Shown: positions 1 through 5,924 of the stretch, one piece after another
Layout of the letters: the number at the start of each line of letters is the position of its first letter
Numbering within the stretch: the first letter of the stretch is position 1
Origin: Candidatus Hydrogenedentota bacterium
Lineage (GTDB): Bacteria > Hydrogenedentota > Hydrogenedentia > Hydrogenedentales > SLHB01
Length of the DNA: 15,656 nucleotides
NCBI GenBank assembly: GCA_003557825.1
Contig: PWNM01000614.1
Coordinates: 1 to 15,656 of the forward strand
Direction of reading: 5' to 3'
The notes under the pieces: model-generated
Databases searched by the model: none
Seen by the model: only the letters and a program-made list of their open reading frames with translations
Told to the model about the DNA's origin: nothing
Program-made: the position numbers and the translations under genes

Positions 1-1322
1 ATATCGCCGACAAATACGGCATCTTCAGGGGCGTAGACCGTCTTCATATGCCCATTGGACAGATCGAGTCGGACAATGGCATCGTCGTATCCCACAGCCG
101 GCAGTGAGCAGTTGCTTTGCCAGTTATGGGGTAATCCCAATGAGGGACTGTTAAGACTACGTCGGATCATTAGGATCTCGTCGAATTTCAACGCGGGATT
201 GGACAATATGATAGACCGCTGCAGCTCTGCAAGCTCCAAAGCTGCCTCAACTGAGTGTGCATCGCCTTGAGCAAGTCCCTCTGAAAGCCCATCCAGCCGG
301 GGCTCCCAGACATCCAACGCCTCCATGAAAGCATCTCGCTGAACGAAACGTTCCGGATATCGCCTTGCCATATCATCGACAGCCTGACGAAGCCCGTCGA
401 GATCGATGGCAGTTATTACGGATCGTGCGTGTTGCAGGTTCTCGATGCGTTCAGCCACATCGACGAGAAGTGCCAGTAGTTCGGCATCACGGATGTGTCG
501 CGGCTTGTCAGCAACGGAGACGAAACGCTCCGGAAGTTCACCTGCCGCTGTTCCCAGCTCCTGAAGACGTGCCTTTACCTGGTCCGCGATAAACGCCGTT
601 GGATCATCCGCATGAAACCACTCGATAAATCCTTCGTCGTGGAAAAGGGATGTGAGCCGGTCGGATTCCTGTGGAAACTCGTCAGCAATACGCTGCCACA
701 GCGCGGGCAGGGGATCGGAATAATCCAAGACCAGAAACTCGGAACTGCCATTTCCACCTGCCGATGCTTCGATGCCTACCCACGCCTCGAATCGCTCGAA
801 TTGGCCATCAAGTCGGTACACCAATCGGCTCGGCGCATGAGCCCAAAGGCCATGCGCAAACGTGCGTGAACCGATCTGCAATGGTTCATGCCCCAGATTA
901 TGGTCGAGCAGAAGCTCATGATAGCCCACGGACACGGATGCCGGTTCCAGCGAGGATAAAGGCACATGGGTTCCGTCGGAGGCGATCAAGACCGGCTCAC
1001 CCCACACGGCTTGATCATGGTGGTAATCGTCTCCGCCAATCGTTGCAACCAAGGCCATTTCCTGTACGTCTCGCACATCGGCCTCAATGCGTCGAGCGGA
1101 ATCTGTCCCTCTCAGCACATCGGTCCGTACAGGACGAAACGACTGGGGGGCCATGAAATCCTGGACATAGGCTTCCCGCGTAGCAATAAGGGTCTCACCC
1201 CAGGCGTCGCGCCGTTGGAAAAGTCTATCAACATCGCGGATAGGCGTCTCGCTTGCCGCCATCGAGGCAAGAAGCAGCATTACCCCTAAAACTGTCCCCA
1301 TCCCTGCATGATGCCTGTCCAT
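1..1322 (-). CDS. Secreted NPCBM-domain protein, 3' part cut by window edge
   Basis: The open frame runs from an ATG at 1322 to the window edge without a stop, giving the first 440 residues. A GGAGG lies about seven bases before the ATG. Residues 1-23 form a Sec-type signal peptide without a lipobox cysteine, so the product is probably exported. Residues about 60-200 resemble an NPCBM (putative carbohydrate-binding) module, with the typical GSRTFAHGLWAHAPSRLVY stretch and a following WVGIE strand. Residues about 205-370 are helical and charged. Residues 375-440 (NPALKFDEILMIRR, LGLPHNWQSNCSLP, VGYDDAIVRL, FVGD) recall the start of the beta-propeller-like region of large secreted proteins of planctomycetes and relatives that are sometimes labelled hydrazine synthase alpha-like; this is from memory and carries no functional claim. 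The catalytic role, if any, lies outside the window. It is transcribed away from recR's 3' end. Confidence 0.75.
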   Translation of the reverse strand, partial: MDRHHAGMGTVLGVMLLLASMAASETPIRDVDRLFQRRDAWGETLIATREAYVQDFMAPQSFRPVRTDVLRGTDSARRIEADVRDVQEMALVATIGGDDYHHDQAVWGEPVLIASDGTHVPLSSLEPASVSVGYHELLLDHNLGHEPLQIGSRTFAHGLWAHAPSRLVYRLDGQFERFEAWVGIEASAGGNGSSEFLVLDYSDPLPALWQRIADEFPQESDRLTSLFHDEGFIEWFHADDPTAFIADQVKARLQELGTAAGELPERFVSVADKPRHIRDAELLALLVDVAERIENLQHARSVITAIDLDGLRQAVDDMARRYPERFVQRDAFMEALDVWEPRLDGLSEGLAQGDAHSVEAALELAELQRSIILSNPALKFDEILMIRRSLNSPSLGLPHNWQSNCSLPAVGYDDAIVRLDLSNGHMKTVYAPEDAVFVGD

Positions 1323-1460
1323 GCCGCCTCCTCCTGTCCCTTACGTCGGTCGTTCCGCTGAAGACATGTTGTATGACTTGCCTGAGCGTATCACGAACGG
1401 AACGGCGCTTCAACACATCAAAAGAGGCCGAGCAACTCACGGACGGGAGTAGGAAATCGG

Positions 1461-2060
1461 TCAGACCTTGGTTCGGCCTTGCAGGGCATGGCTGAGGGTC
1501 ATGTCATCGGCATATTCGAGGCCGCCCCCCATGGGCACGCCGTGAGCTATCCGGCTTACGGTAACGCCATAGGGTTCGAGAAGCCGGGAGATGTACTGGG
1601 CCGTGCCCTCACCCTCGACGGTAGCATTGGTGGCCACGATAACCTCGGTTACGCCGCTATCACGGACCCGTTGAACCAACGCATCCAGATTGAGCTCCTG
1701 AGGACCGACGCCATCCAACGGGTTGATTACCCCATATAGGACATGATACACGCCACGAAATACCCCCCCTCGTTCAAGCGACATGGCGCCGGCGGGCTGT
1801 TCAACCACGCAGAGGAGGGTATGGTCCCGCCGGTCGTCTGCGCAGATCGCGCAGGGATCCTGTTCGGTGAGATTACGGCATATGGAGCAAGTGGTAATGC
1901 GATCACGGGCGTTTTGAATGGCTTGACCCAGTTCATGGGCTTCTTCAGTTGGGACGCTCAGAAGATGGAGCGCCAATCGCTCGGCCGATCGTTTGCCCAC
2001 GCCGGGCAAGCGCCGAAAAGCCTCGACAAGCCGTTCTACGGACGGCGCATTCAGCAGCAT
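1461..2060 (-). CDS. recR: Recombination mediator protein RecR
   Basis: RecR acts with RecO and RecF to load RecA on gapped DNA. The 199-residue frame starting at MLLNAPSVERL has the family's usual length and order: N-terminal helix-hairpin-helix (LPGVGKRSAERLALHLL, residues 18-34), a four-cysteine zinc finger (C58, C61, C70, C73), then a Toprim domain beginning TLLCVVEQP (81-89) with GVINPLDGVGP, and a C-terminal HGVPMGGGLEYADDMTL segment. The frame is open for a further 62 codons upstream, but that stretch overlaps def and lacks family similarity, so the ATG at 2060 is chosen. It begins seven bases after the def stop codon, so the two genes are probably cotranscribed and translationally coupled. 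The more usual recR neighbour, dnaX with the ybaB-type gene, is not visible here. Confidence 0.96.
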   Translation of the reverse strand: MLLNAPSVERLVEAFRRLPGVGKRSAERLALHLLSVPTEEAHELGQAIQNARDRITTCSICRNLTEQDPCAICADDRRDHTLLCVVEQPAGAMSLERGGVFRGVYHVLYGVINPLDGVGPQELNLDALVQRVRDSGVTEVIVATNATVEGEGTAQYISRLLEPYGVTVSRIAHGVPMGGGLEYADDMTLSHALQGRTKV

Positions 2061-2067
2061 GGATGAC

Positions 2068-2583
2068 CTAACTCCGAGATGTGGCAGATACAAGACGACC
2101 CCGCACCGCATCCCACTCGCGTAGCCTATCCTCACGACTGAATACATCGGTACGATCAAGAAATACCACGCCATGAAGATGGTCAACTTCGTGCTGGATG
2201 ATGCGCGCCAAAAGTCCCGTCGCCTCGAAATCATAGGGTCTTCCATCGAGGTTCAGGGCATGAACCCGGATCCGCGTCGCCCGGCTTACGGGGGCATAAA
2301 TCTGGGGAATGCTCAGGCAACCTTCTTCGGAGGTTTCCTCGCCTTCGGATTCGAAGATCGAGGGGTTCACCAAACAAATGGGGTCCAGATCGGGATCATG
2401 TGCCACAAGGATCTGTTTGGACACGCCCACCTGGGGGCCTGCAAGACCAACTCCATCTTCCGCGTACATGGTCTCGAACATGTCTTGCGCCAGCTCTCTC
2501 AACGAGCTATCAAATTCTGTAATCGGCTCCGCTTCGTCTTGAAGGGGTGCATCCGGGTATAAAACAATTTTCATTTCTGCCAT
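2068..2583 (-). CDS. def: Peptide deformylase
   Basis: This enzyme removes the formyl group from the N-terminal methionine of new proteins. All three family motifs are present in the 171-residue product: GVGLAGPQVG (residues 44-53), EEGCLSIP (86-93) with metal ligand C89, and QHEVDHLHG (130-138) with metal ligands H131 and H135 and catalytic E132. The length is normal. The start at 2583 is supported by GGAGGA about six bases upstream; the ATG three codons later is less well placed. It is preceded by a good promoter candidate at 2608-2636 and followed within seven bases by recR. Methionyl-tRNA formyltransferase, its common partner, is not in the window. Confidence 0.97.
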   Translation of the reverse strand: MAEMKIVLYPDAPLQDEAEPITEFDSSLRELAQDMFETMYAEDGVGLAGPQVGVSKQILVAHDPDLDPICLVNPSIFESEGEETSEEGCLSIPQIYAPVSRATRIRVHALNLDGRPYDFEATGLLARIIQHEVDHLHGVVFLDRTDVFSREDRLREWDAVRGRLVSATSRS

Positions 2584-2607
2584 GGGCTTCCTCCATATAT
2601 CGTCAAT

Positions 2608-2636
2608 AGAATATCAAACCTGCTCGTTTGTCACAA
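2608..2636 (-). promoter_or_regulatory. Predicted sigma-70 promoter for def-recR
   Basis: On the minus strand TTGTGA (2636-2631) and TATTCT (2613-2608) are separated by 17 bases. The predicted start is near 2601, which leaves a short leader of about 18 bases before the def ATG containing its GGAGGA. Found by eye only. Confidence 0.5.
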
Positions 2637-2732
2637 TCTGTGATCCGAAATAAGAACACCCAGGACGCCTCAGTTCATCCATGCCATCCTGCAGAACCTG
2701 TTTTGCTGAGCCCCCATTCCGGCAGTTTGCCT

Positions 2733-3650
2733 TCATCCCCGTGGATGAAAATCTTTGTGGGCCCGTTGAAGCCGGTCGGCGCTAACATGGGTGTAGATCT
2801 GGGTGGTTGCAATATCCGCATGACCGAGCATTTCCTGCACCGCCCTGAGGTCAGCGCCGTTATCTACAAGGTGGGTGGCAAAGGAATGACGAAGCATATG
2901 GGGTGTCACGTTTTGCGGCAGATTGGCAGCCTGAGCATATCGTTTAACTACTCTCCATATGCTGGTACGCCCCATGCGACGCCCCCGCTTTGAAAGAAAC
3001 AAGGTTTCATCCAGCACTTTGCCTTGGGTACGGACATCAAGCCACGCACAAAGCCGGTTCGCCGCCTGACTCCCCAATGGAGCCAAGCGCACTTTCGAAC
3101 CTTTTCCGCGAACTCGGACCGCCCCTTCTTCCAGGGAAACATCGCGAAGGGGCAGATTGGCCAGTTCGGAGATGCGCAGGCCACAGGAATAGAACAACTC
3201 GAGTATCGCGGCATCGCGAATACCTTCGGGCGTTGTCGTATCGGGCATGGCGAGCATTCGTTCCATGTGAGTTTGGGATAATATATCCGGTAGATGCCAC
3301 GTCTGACGTGGACTATCGAGCTCTGTGACAGGATTGGTAGACGCAAGACACTCTTCATGAAGAAATCGATGAAACCGGCGTATGGCGCACAACCGCCGCG
3401 CAGCGGATCGGGCGGACAAGCCTTCGCGACGTTGTGTGATTAGGTAGTCGAGGATATGTTGACGCTTAACATCATCGGGTTCAACTATGCCCGTGGAGGT
3501 TAAAAAGGCCAGATACGAGGTCAGGTCACTGTTGTAGGCTTCGAGGGTATTGTCGGCCAATCCGGATTCGAAAACCGCCATTTCCATGAACCGGTCCAGC
3601 ATCGATTGCCAGACAGGGGCAATGGGAATTTCTGACGGTTCGGGCTGCAT
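2733..3650 (-). CDS. xerD: Tyrosine recombinase XerD
   Basis: XerC/XerD-type recombinases resolve chromosome dimers at dif sites with FtsK. The 305-residue protein has an N-terminal SAM-like core-binding domain (about 15-105) and a C-terminal catalytic domain. The active-site set is complete: R159 in CGLRISE, K183 in GKGSKVR, H251 and R254 in HMLRHSFATHL, H277 in LGHADIATTQ and nucleophile Y286 in IYTHV. The C-terminal DFHPRG and the strong YTHVSADRLQRAHK region fit XerD better than XerC or a phage integrase, and nothing nearby looks like an integrated element. It is followed by 149 noncoding bases before def, and lies behind the OmpA-gene terminator, so it probably has its own start signal within 3651-3710, though I see no convincing promoter there. 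Confidence 0.93.
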   Translation of the reverse strand: MQPEPSEIPIAPVWQSMLDRFMEMAVFESGLADNTLEAYNSDLTSYLAFLTSTGIVEPDDVKRQHILDYLITQRREGLSARSAARRLCAIRRFHRFLHEECLASTNPVTELDSPRQTWHLPDILSQTHMERMLAMPDTTTPEGIRDAAILELFYSCGLRISELANLPLRDVSLEEGAVRVRGKGSKVRLAPLGSQAANRLCAWLDVRTQGKVLDETLFLSKRGRRMGRTSIWRVVKRYAQAANLPQNVTPHMLRHSFATHLVDNGADLRAVQEMLGHADIATTQIYTHVSADRLQRAHKDFHPRG

Positions 3651-3710
3651 AGTCGTTCTCCCCTATCACCATGAAGGCGTTACCATAGATGGTGATATGT
3701 ACCTGTGTCC

Positions 3711-3745
3711 TATAAAAAAGCCGCCGCAGCGAAGGCTGCGGCGGC
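3711..3745 (-). terminator. Intrinsic terminator of the OmpA-family gene
   Basis: Bases 3720-3730 (GCCGCCGCAGC) and 3735-3745 (GCTGCGGCGGC) form a perfect 11-bp stem with a four-base loop. On the minus strand the stem is followed by six Ts (3719-3714). It sits 25 bases after the stop codon of the OmpA-family gene, so it ends that transcript before xerD. Confidence 0.93.
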
Positions 3746-3769
3746 AGGGGTGTACAGTGGTGAATTGGG

Positions 3770-4438
3770 TTACTGGTTCACTGAGATTTGGAATACTGCA
3801 CGACGGTTCAACTGCCGGTTGGCCGGTGACGTATTAGGCACGGCCGGCTGTGTTAAGCCGTAGCTTTGCGTCGTGATACGATTGGGATCAATGCCGCTCT
3901 CGACCAGATAGTCGCGGACGGCATTGGCGCGACGCTGCCCAAGGCCCATATTGTACTCGGCAGTACCGATATCGCAGGTATGTCCTTCTATTTCGACCGT
4001 GCTTCCCGGCCATTCCTGCATAAACTCGACAACTTTATCCGCTTCCGCTCTGCCTTCCGGTCTGAGAACCGAGCGATCGAAATCAAACAGGATGTTATTC
4101 AACACCGGTTTTTCGATCGTTACCTCTGGTTCATCAGGAGGCGGAGGCGGCGGTGGCGGTGGCGGTGGCGGTTCTACCGGCTCCGGCGGCGCATAGATAT
4201 GATATACGACGCCTCGGTTACCCCACAGTTCCATGTCACCTACATTGGAGGCGGGCTCTGTTGGCCACCACCAATAACCAGAGCGTTCCGGATCCGCAAA
4301 AGGTTCTGGGGTCGCTCCGCTGGTACCCCACCAGGATAGATCATCCCACACCCGCGGGGGGCTATACTGCGCCGCGAACGCCGCCCCCGAGGCTAGGAGG
4401 AGAGCTATCGCCAGTGTACTAGCAATAAGCTTTTTCAT
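3770..4438 (-). CDS. OmpA/Pal-family peptidoglycan-binding envelope protein
   Basis: The 222-residue product likely ties the envelope to peptidoglycan. Residues 1-23 are a Sec signal peptide ending AFA-AQ; there is no lipobox cysteine, so it is not a classical Pal lipoprotein. Residues 24-80 are tryptophan-rich (seven Trp between 31 and 72). A linker with twelve consecutive prolines (90-101) leads to an OmpA C-terminal domain (about 107-222) with the LFDFDRSVLRPEG start, IEGHTCDIGTAEYN carrying the diaminopimelate-contacting Asp, and NRQLNRRAVF with the matching Arg. The start at 4438 is preferred because GAGGAG is nine bases upstream; the alternative ATG at 4447 abuts that site. It has a strong promoter and a strong terminator and so appears to be monocistronic. 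No beta-barrel is visible. Confidence 0.9.
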   Translation of the reverse strand: MKKLIASTLAIALLLASGAAFAAQYSPPRVWDDLSWWGTSGATPEPFADPERSGYWWWPTEPASNVGDMELWGNRGVVYHIYAPPEPVEPPPPPPPPPPPPDEPEVTIEKPVLNNILFDFDRSVLRPEGRAEADKVVEFMQEWPGSTVEIEGHTCDIGTAEYNMGLGQRRANAVRDYLVESGIDPNRITTQSYGLTQPAVPNTSPANRQLNRRAVFQISVNQ

Positions 4439-4482
4439 TGTGGTCATCTCCTCTTTCCGCTGTACAACCAAACCCAAACCGT

Positions 4483-4511
4483 ATTAAACCACAAACTAAC
4501 AGCACTGTCAA
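4483..4511 (-). promoter_or_regulatory. Predicted strong promoter of the OmpA-family gene
   Basis: On the minus strand a consensus TTGACA (4511-4506) is followed after 17 bases by TTTAAT (4488-4483). The predicted start is near 4476, giving a leader of about 38 bases to the ATG at 4438. Confidence 0.65.
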
Positions 4512-4590
4512 GTCATTCCCAATAGAGGAATTCCAAGCTGTTGTGGCTACCGAAAGGATTCATCCTCCCGGCGAATTAAGTGTACCATAC

Positions 4591-4637
4591 AGCCCCCTAA
4601 GGTACAAGTTCGTTTCGAATCGTACATTCGGGGGGCT
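4591..4637 (-). repeat. Stem-loop between the sigma-like gene and the OmpA-family gene
   Basis: AGCCCCC (4591-4597) pairs with GGGGGCT (4631-4637). Nested inside are GTAC (4602-4605) with GTAC (4622-4625) and TTCG (4609-4612) with CGAA (4615-4618). It begins 13 bases after the stop of the sigma-like gene. No T-run follows on either strand, so it may be a 3' stabilising or pausing structure, or a weak terminator. Confidence 0.55.
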
Positions 4638-4649
4638 ATTCCTGTTTTC

Positions 4650-5072
4650 TTATGCAGCGCAATACAGCCGGGACCGAAGCGTACCTAACGCTGTGGAGAT
4701 CGTCTCCGTTTTATCGTTTGCAATTACTTTCTGAAGCTTTGGAATGGCTCCGCCCACTTTTTTGCCATTGCGGGTAGTACCAAACAAATGCCGACTCACA
4801 GTGGATTGCGATAACGCCAAAGCCTCCGCGATTTCTTCCTGGCTCATGTCGTTAAAGTAATAGAGCCGCAGCACCTCTTTTTGCCGACCCGTCAGGCTCG
4901 ACTCGATCAGTTCTTCGACCACAGGCAGGACGCTTTTGAAAAAGTCTTTAATTGCATGCCGCCGCTCGCGATCTTCCTCGGTCTCAAACCAGATGGATTG
5001 CTCGGTCGGAATGTTTTCAAAATAACGCGACTGGGCTGGGATCTCCCAGAAGTCTGGGTTGAACCGTGCCAT
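4650..5072 (-). CDS. Orphan sigma-70 region 4-like DNA-binding protein
   Basis: The 140-residue product contains a sigma-70 region 4 helix-turn-helix: SLTGRQKEVLRLYYFNDMSQ followed by EEIAEALALSQSTVSRHLFG (about residues 59-97). There is no region 2, which a complete sigma factor needs to bind the -10 element and the core enzyme, so this is more likely a sigma-related transcriptional regulator than a true sigma factor. The N-terminal 50 residues (MARFNPDFWEIP, IWFETEEDRERRHAI) are not from a family I recognise. The start at 5072 has GGAG about nine bases upstream. It overlaps the 3' end of a small ORF by 56 bases and lies downstream of a candidate attenuator, suggesting its expression is conditional. 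The target genes are unknown; the OmpA-family gene next door is one possibility. Confidence 0.8.
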   Translation of the reverse strand: MARFNPDFWEIPAQSRYFENIPTEQSIWFETEEDRERRHAIKDFFKSVLPVVEELIESSLTGRQKEVLRLYYFNDMSQEEIAEALALSQSTVSRHLFGTTRNGKKVGGAIPKLQKVIANDKTETISTALGTLRSRLYCAA

Positions 5073-5225
5073 AATATACTACTCCTAAAGGGCTTACGCC
5101 CGGTTTTAATTCCACTTCATAGCACCATTGCATGTTGTCCAAATACCAGGAATGCAGTAGATCCCGGCATTTGATAAAACGGGCTCTTGCCGTCGTAATG
5201 GCGTGCGCAAAAATGTTGAATTTCA
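5017..5225 (-). CDS. Small hypothetical ORF overlapping the sigma-like gene
   Basis: A 69-codon... strictly 68-69 residue frame (69 sense codons, MKFNIFAHAI to PVALF) starts at an ATG at 5225 with an excellent GGAGG eight bases upstream. Its last 56 bases overlap the start of the sigma-like gene in another frame, and that gene's ribosome binding site is inside it. No domain or membrane segment is recognisable. The good ribosome site and position suggest either a small protein or a translated leader that couples initiation of the sigma-like gene to upstream translation. Existence as a stable protein is uncertain. Confidence 0.45.
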
Positions 5226-5320
5226 TTGGAATTGCCTCCATAGTGTCCAGGTGGAATGGCTTCCTTACTGAGGCTGCCCACCCTGTTTCAGTCAATGGCC
5301 CGGCGCCCATGCGATGGACC

Positions 5321-5364
5321 AAAAAATAAAAACGCCGCGAGAACTATTTTCGGGTCTCGCGGCG
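5321..5364 (-). terminator. Intrinsic terminator in the leader of the sigma-like gene
   Basis: On the minus strand TCTCGCGGCG at its mirror positions forms a perfect 10-bp stem: CGCCGCGAGA (5333-5342) with TCTCGCGGCG (5355-5364), loop 12 bases. The stem is followed on the minus strand by five Ts, an A and six Ts (5332-5321). It precedes the small ORF and sigma-like gene rather than following an obvious gene, which is why it is read as a leader terminator. Confidence 0.85.
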
Positions 5365-5437
5365 CTTGAATATGCCCTGGCTATTTAAATCGAAGGCTAT
5401 CTCATGATGAGACTCCACCTGTGTGCGCCGCGAGACC
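5353..5437 (-). promoter_or_regulatory. Candidate antiterminator hairpin competing with the leader terminator
   Basis: GCGCCGCGAGACC (5425-5437) is the perfect 13-base complement of GGTCTCGCGGCGC (5353-5365). The latter contains the ascending arm of the terminator at 5321-5364, so the two hairpins cannot form together. The 13-bp pairing is longer and is transcribed first. This is the arrangement of an attenuator or riboswitch expression platform. No known aptamer was recognised in the leader. Confidence 0.6.
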
Positions 5438-5528
5438 TGGTTCGGATAAAGGCGCCATCTGTAATCCGAATACCGATAAGCGCCTCCTGGTGGAAACGTC
5501 GGCGGGATATGCGATGCGTGTTAGTCAT
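5397..5528 (-). CDS. Possible arginine-rich leader peptide (43 residues)
   Basis: An ATG at 5528 opens a 43-codon frame (begins MTNTHRISRRRF) ending in TAG at 5399-5397. Ten of the 43 residues are arginine, with three in a row at codons 9-11. An AAGGA lies about ten bases upstream. Codons 31-35 cover the 5' arm of the antiterminator, so movement or stalling of a ribosome would influence the hairpin choice. The frame could be chance; no homologue is known to me. Confidence 0.3.
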   Translation of the reverse strand: MTNTHRISRRRFHQEALIGIRITDGAFIRTRSRGAHRWSLIMR

Positions 5529-5586
5529 TGCTGGTTTATCCTTTCCATGGTTATGCGAGAGTCGCAGGCCCAAAGTAGACGCACTA

Positions 5587-5614
5587 TATATAGCAAGCGG
5601 AGCACGTAATTCAA
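5587..5614 (-). promoter_or_regulatory. Predicted promoter of the leader RNA
   Basis: On the minus strand TTGAAT (5614-5609) and TATATA (5592-5587) are spaced by 16 bases. A start near 5580 would give a leader of about 260 bases up to the terminator at 5321. Read by eye. Confidence 0.45.
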
Positions 5615-5691
5615 CTCAGAGAAACGACGCTCCCCTACCCTTCACAGTGATATGCATACTTTTGGATTGGCATGTAGCGTCAATTGACAAA

Positions 5692-5719
5692 TTGACGAAT
5701 GAAAGGCTGTCGATATGAT
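5692..5719 (+). promoter_or_regulatory. Predicted upstream promoter (P1) of the kinase gene
   Basis: TTGACG (5692-5697) and TATGAT (5714-5719) have a 16-base spacer; a second TTGACA lies just upstream at 5684-5689. The expected start, near 5726, coincides with the first base of a 12-bp inverted repeat, so a bound protein there could control it. It would leave a leader of about 200 bases. Confidence 0.5.
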
Positions 5720-5725
5720 TGATCA

Positions 5726-5781
5726 TGTACATTTTTGGGCACTCGTGGACATTTGCCGCCGCCAATGCACAAAAATGTACA
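5726..5781. repeat. 12-bp inverted repeat in the divergent intergenic region
   Basis: TGTACATTTTTG (5726-5737) is the exact reverse complement of CAAAAATGTACA (5770-5781). After one mismatch another three bases pair (GCA at 5739-5741 with TGC at 5766-5768). The arms are 32 bases apart. It lies at the predicted start site of P1 and could be a dual operator with looping or a hairpin in the leader. Confidence 0.7.
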
Positions 5782-5827
5782 CTAACAAGAAGCCCAATGC
5801 GCTCCTAACTCTCCCCATTTCAGTCGT

Positions 5828-5856
5828 TTGCGTCGATTTTAGGAATTCTGTATGCT
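5828..5856 (+). promoter_or_regulatory. Possible second promoter (P2) of the kinase gene
   Basis: TTGCGT (5828-5833) and TATGCT (5851-5856) are separated by 17 bases, about 68 bases before the kinase ATG. It is downstream of the inverted repeat and could give expression independent of it. Confidence 0.35.
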
Positions 5857-5924
5857 GTTTGCTTACTTGAAGTGGGGGCTTGTGCATCCGGCACGGGCGA
5901 AATACAGCCATCTAGGAATTGCCT

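Noticed and set aside
671..1156. 161-residue plus-strand frame antisense to the NPCBM protein
   Set aside because: Composition is rich in Arg, Pro and His, as expected of an opposite-strand shadow, and the minus frame is clearly coding.
1323..1460. Promoter for the NPCBM-protein gene (TTGAAG and TACGCT, 17-base spacing)
   Set aside because: The -10 match is too weak to list; nothing else stands out in this gap besides the ribosome binding site.
1461..2246. Longer 261-residue version of RecR starting at 2246
   Set aside because: The first 62 residues overlap def in another frame and have no RecR similarity; the family begins at the ATG at 2060.
2733..3650. Tyrosine recombinase as an integron or phage integrase marking a mobile element
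   Set aside because: The sequence reads as XerD, its neighbours def and recR are housekeeping genes, and no attachment site or cargo is visible.
4438..4734. 98-residue plus-strand frame opposite the OmpA-gene promoter and sigma-like gene
   Set aside because: It is antisense to the promoter, hairpin and the 3' end of a gene with a recognised domain, and its sequence shows no family features.
5321..5614. Leader RNA as 6S RNA, RNase P RNA, tmRNA or a known riboswitch class
   Set aside because: I compared it by eye with the conserved cores of these RNAs and with the TPP, cobalamin, SAM, glycine and c-di-GMP motifs and found no convincing match.
5404..5718. 104-residue plus-strand frame over the leader RNA
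   Set aside because: No ribosome site or domain, and it is antisense to the leader whose terminator and promoter read on the minus strand.
5723..5911. 62-residue minus-strand frame in the divergent intergenic region
   Set aside because: No ribosome binding site, no recognisable sequence, and it runs across the inverted repeat and the promoter candidates of the kinase gene.
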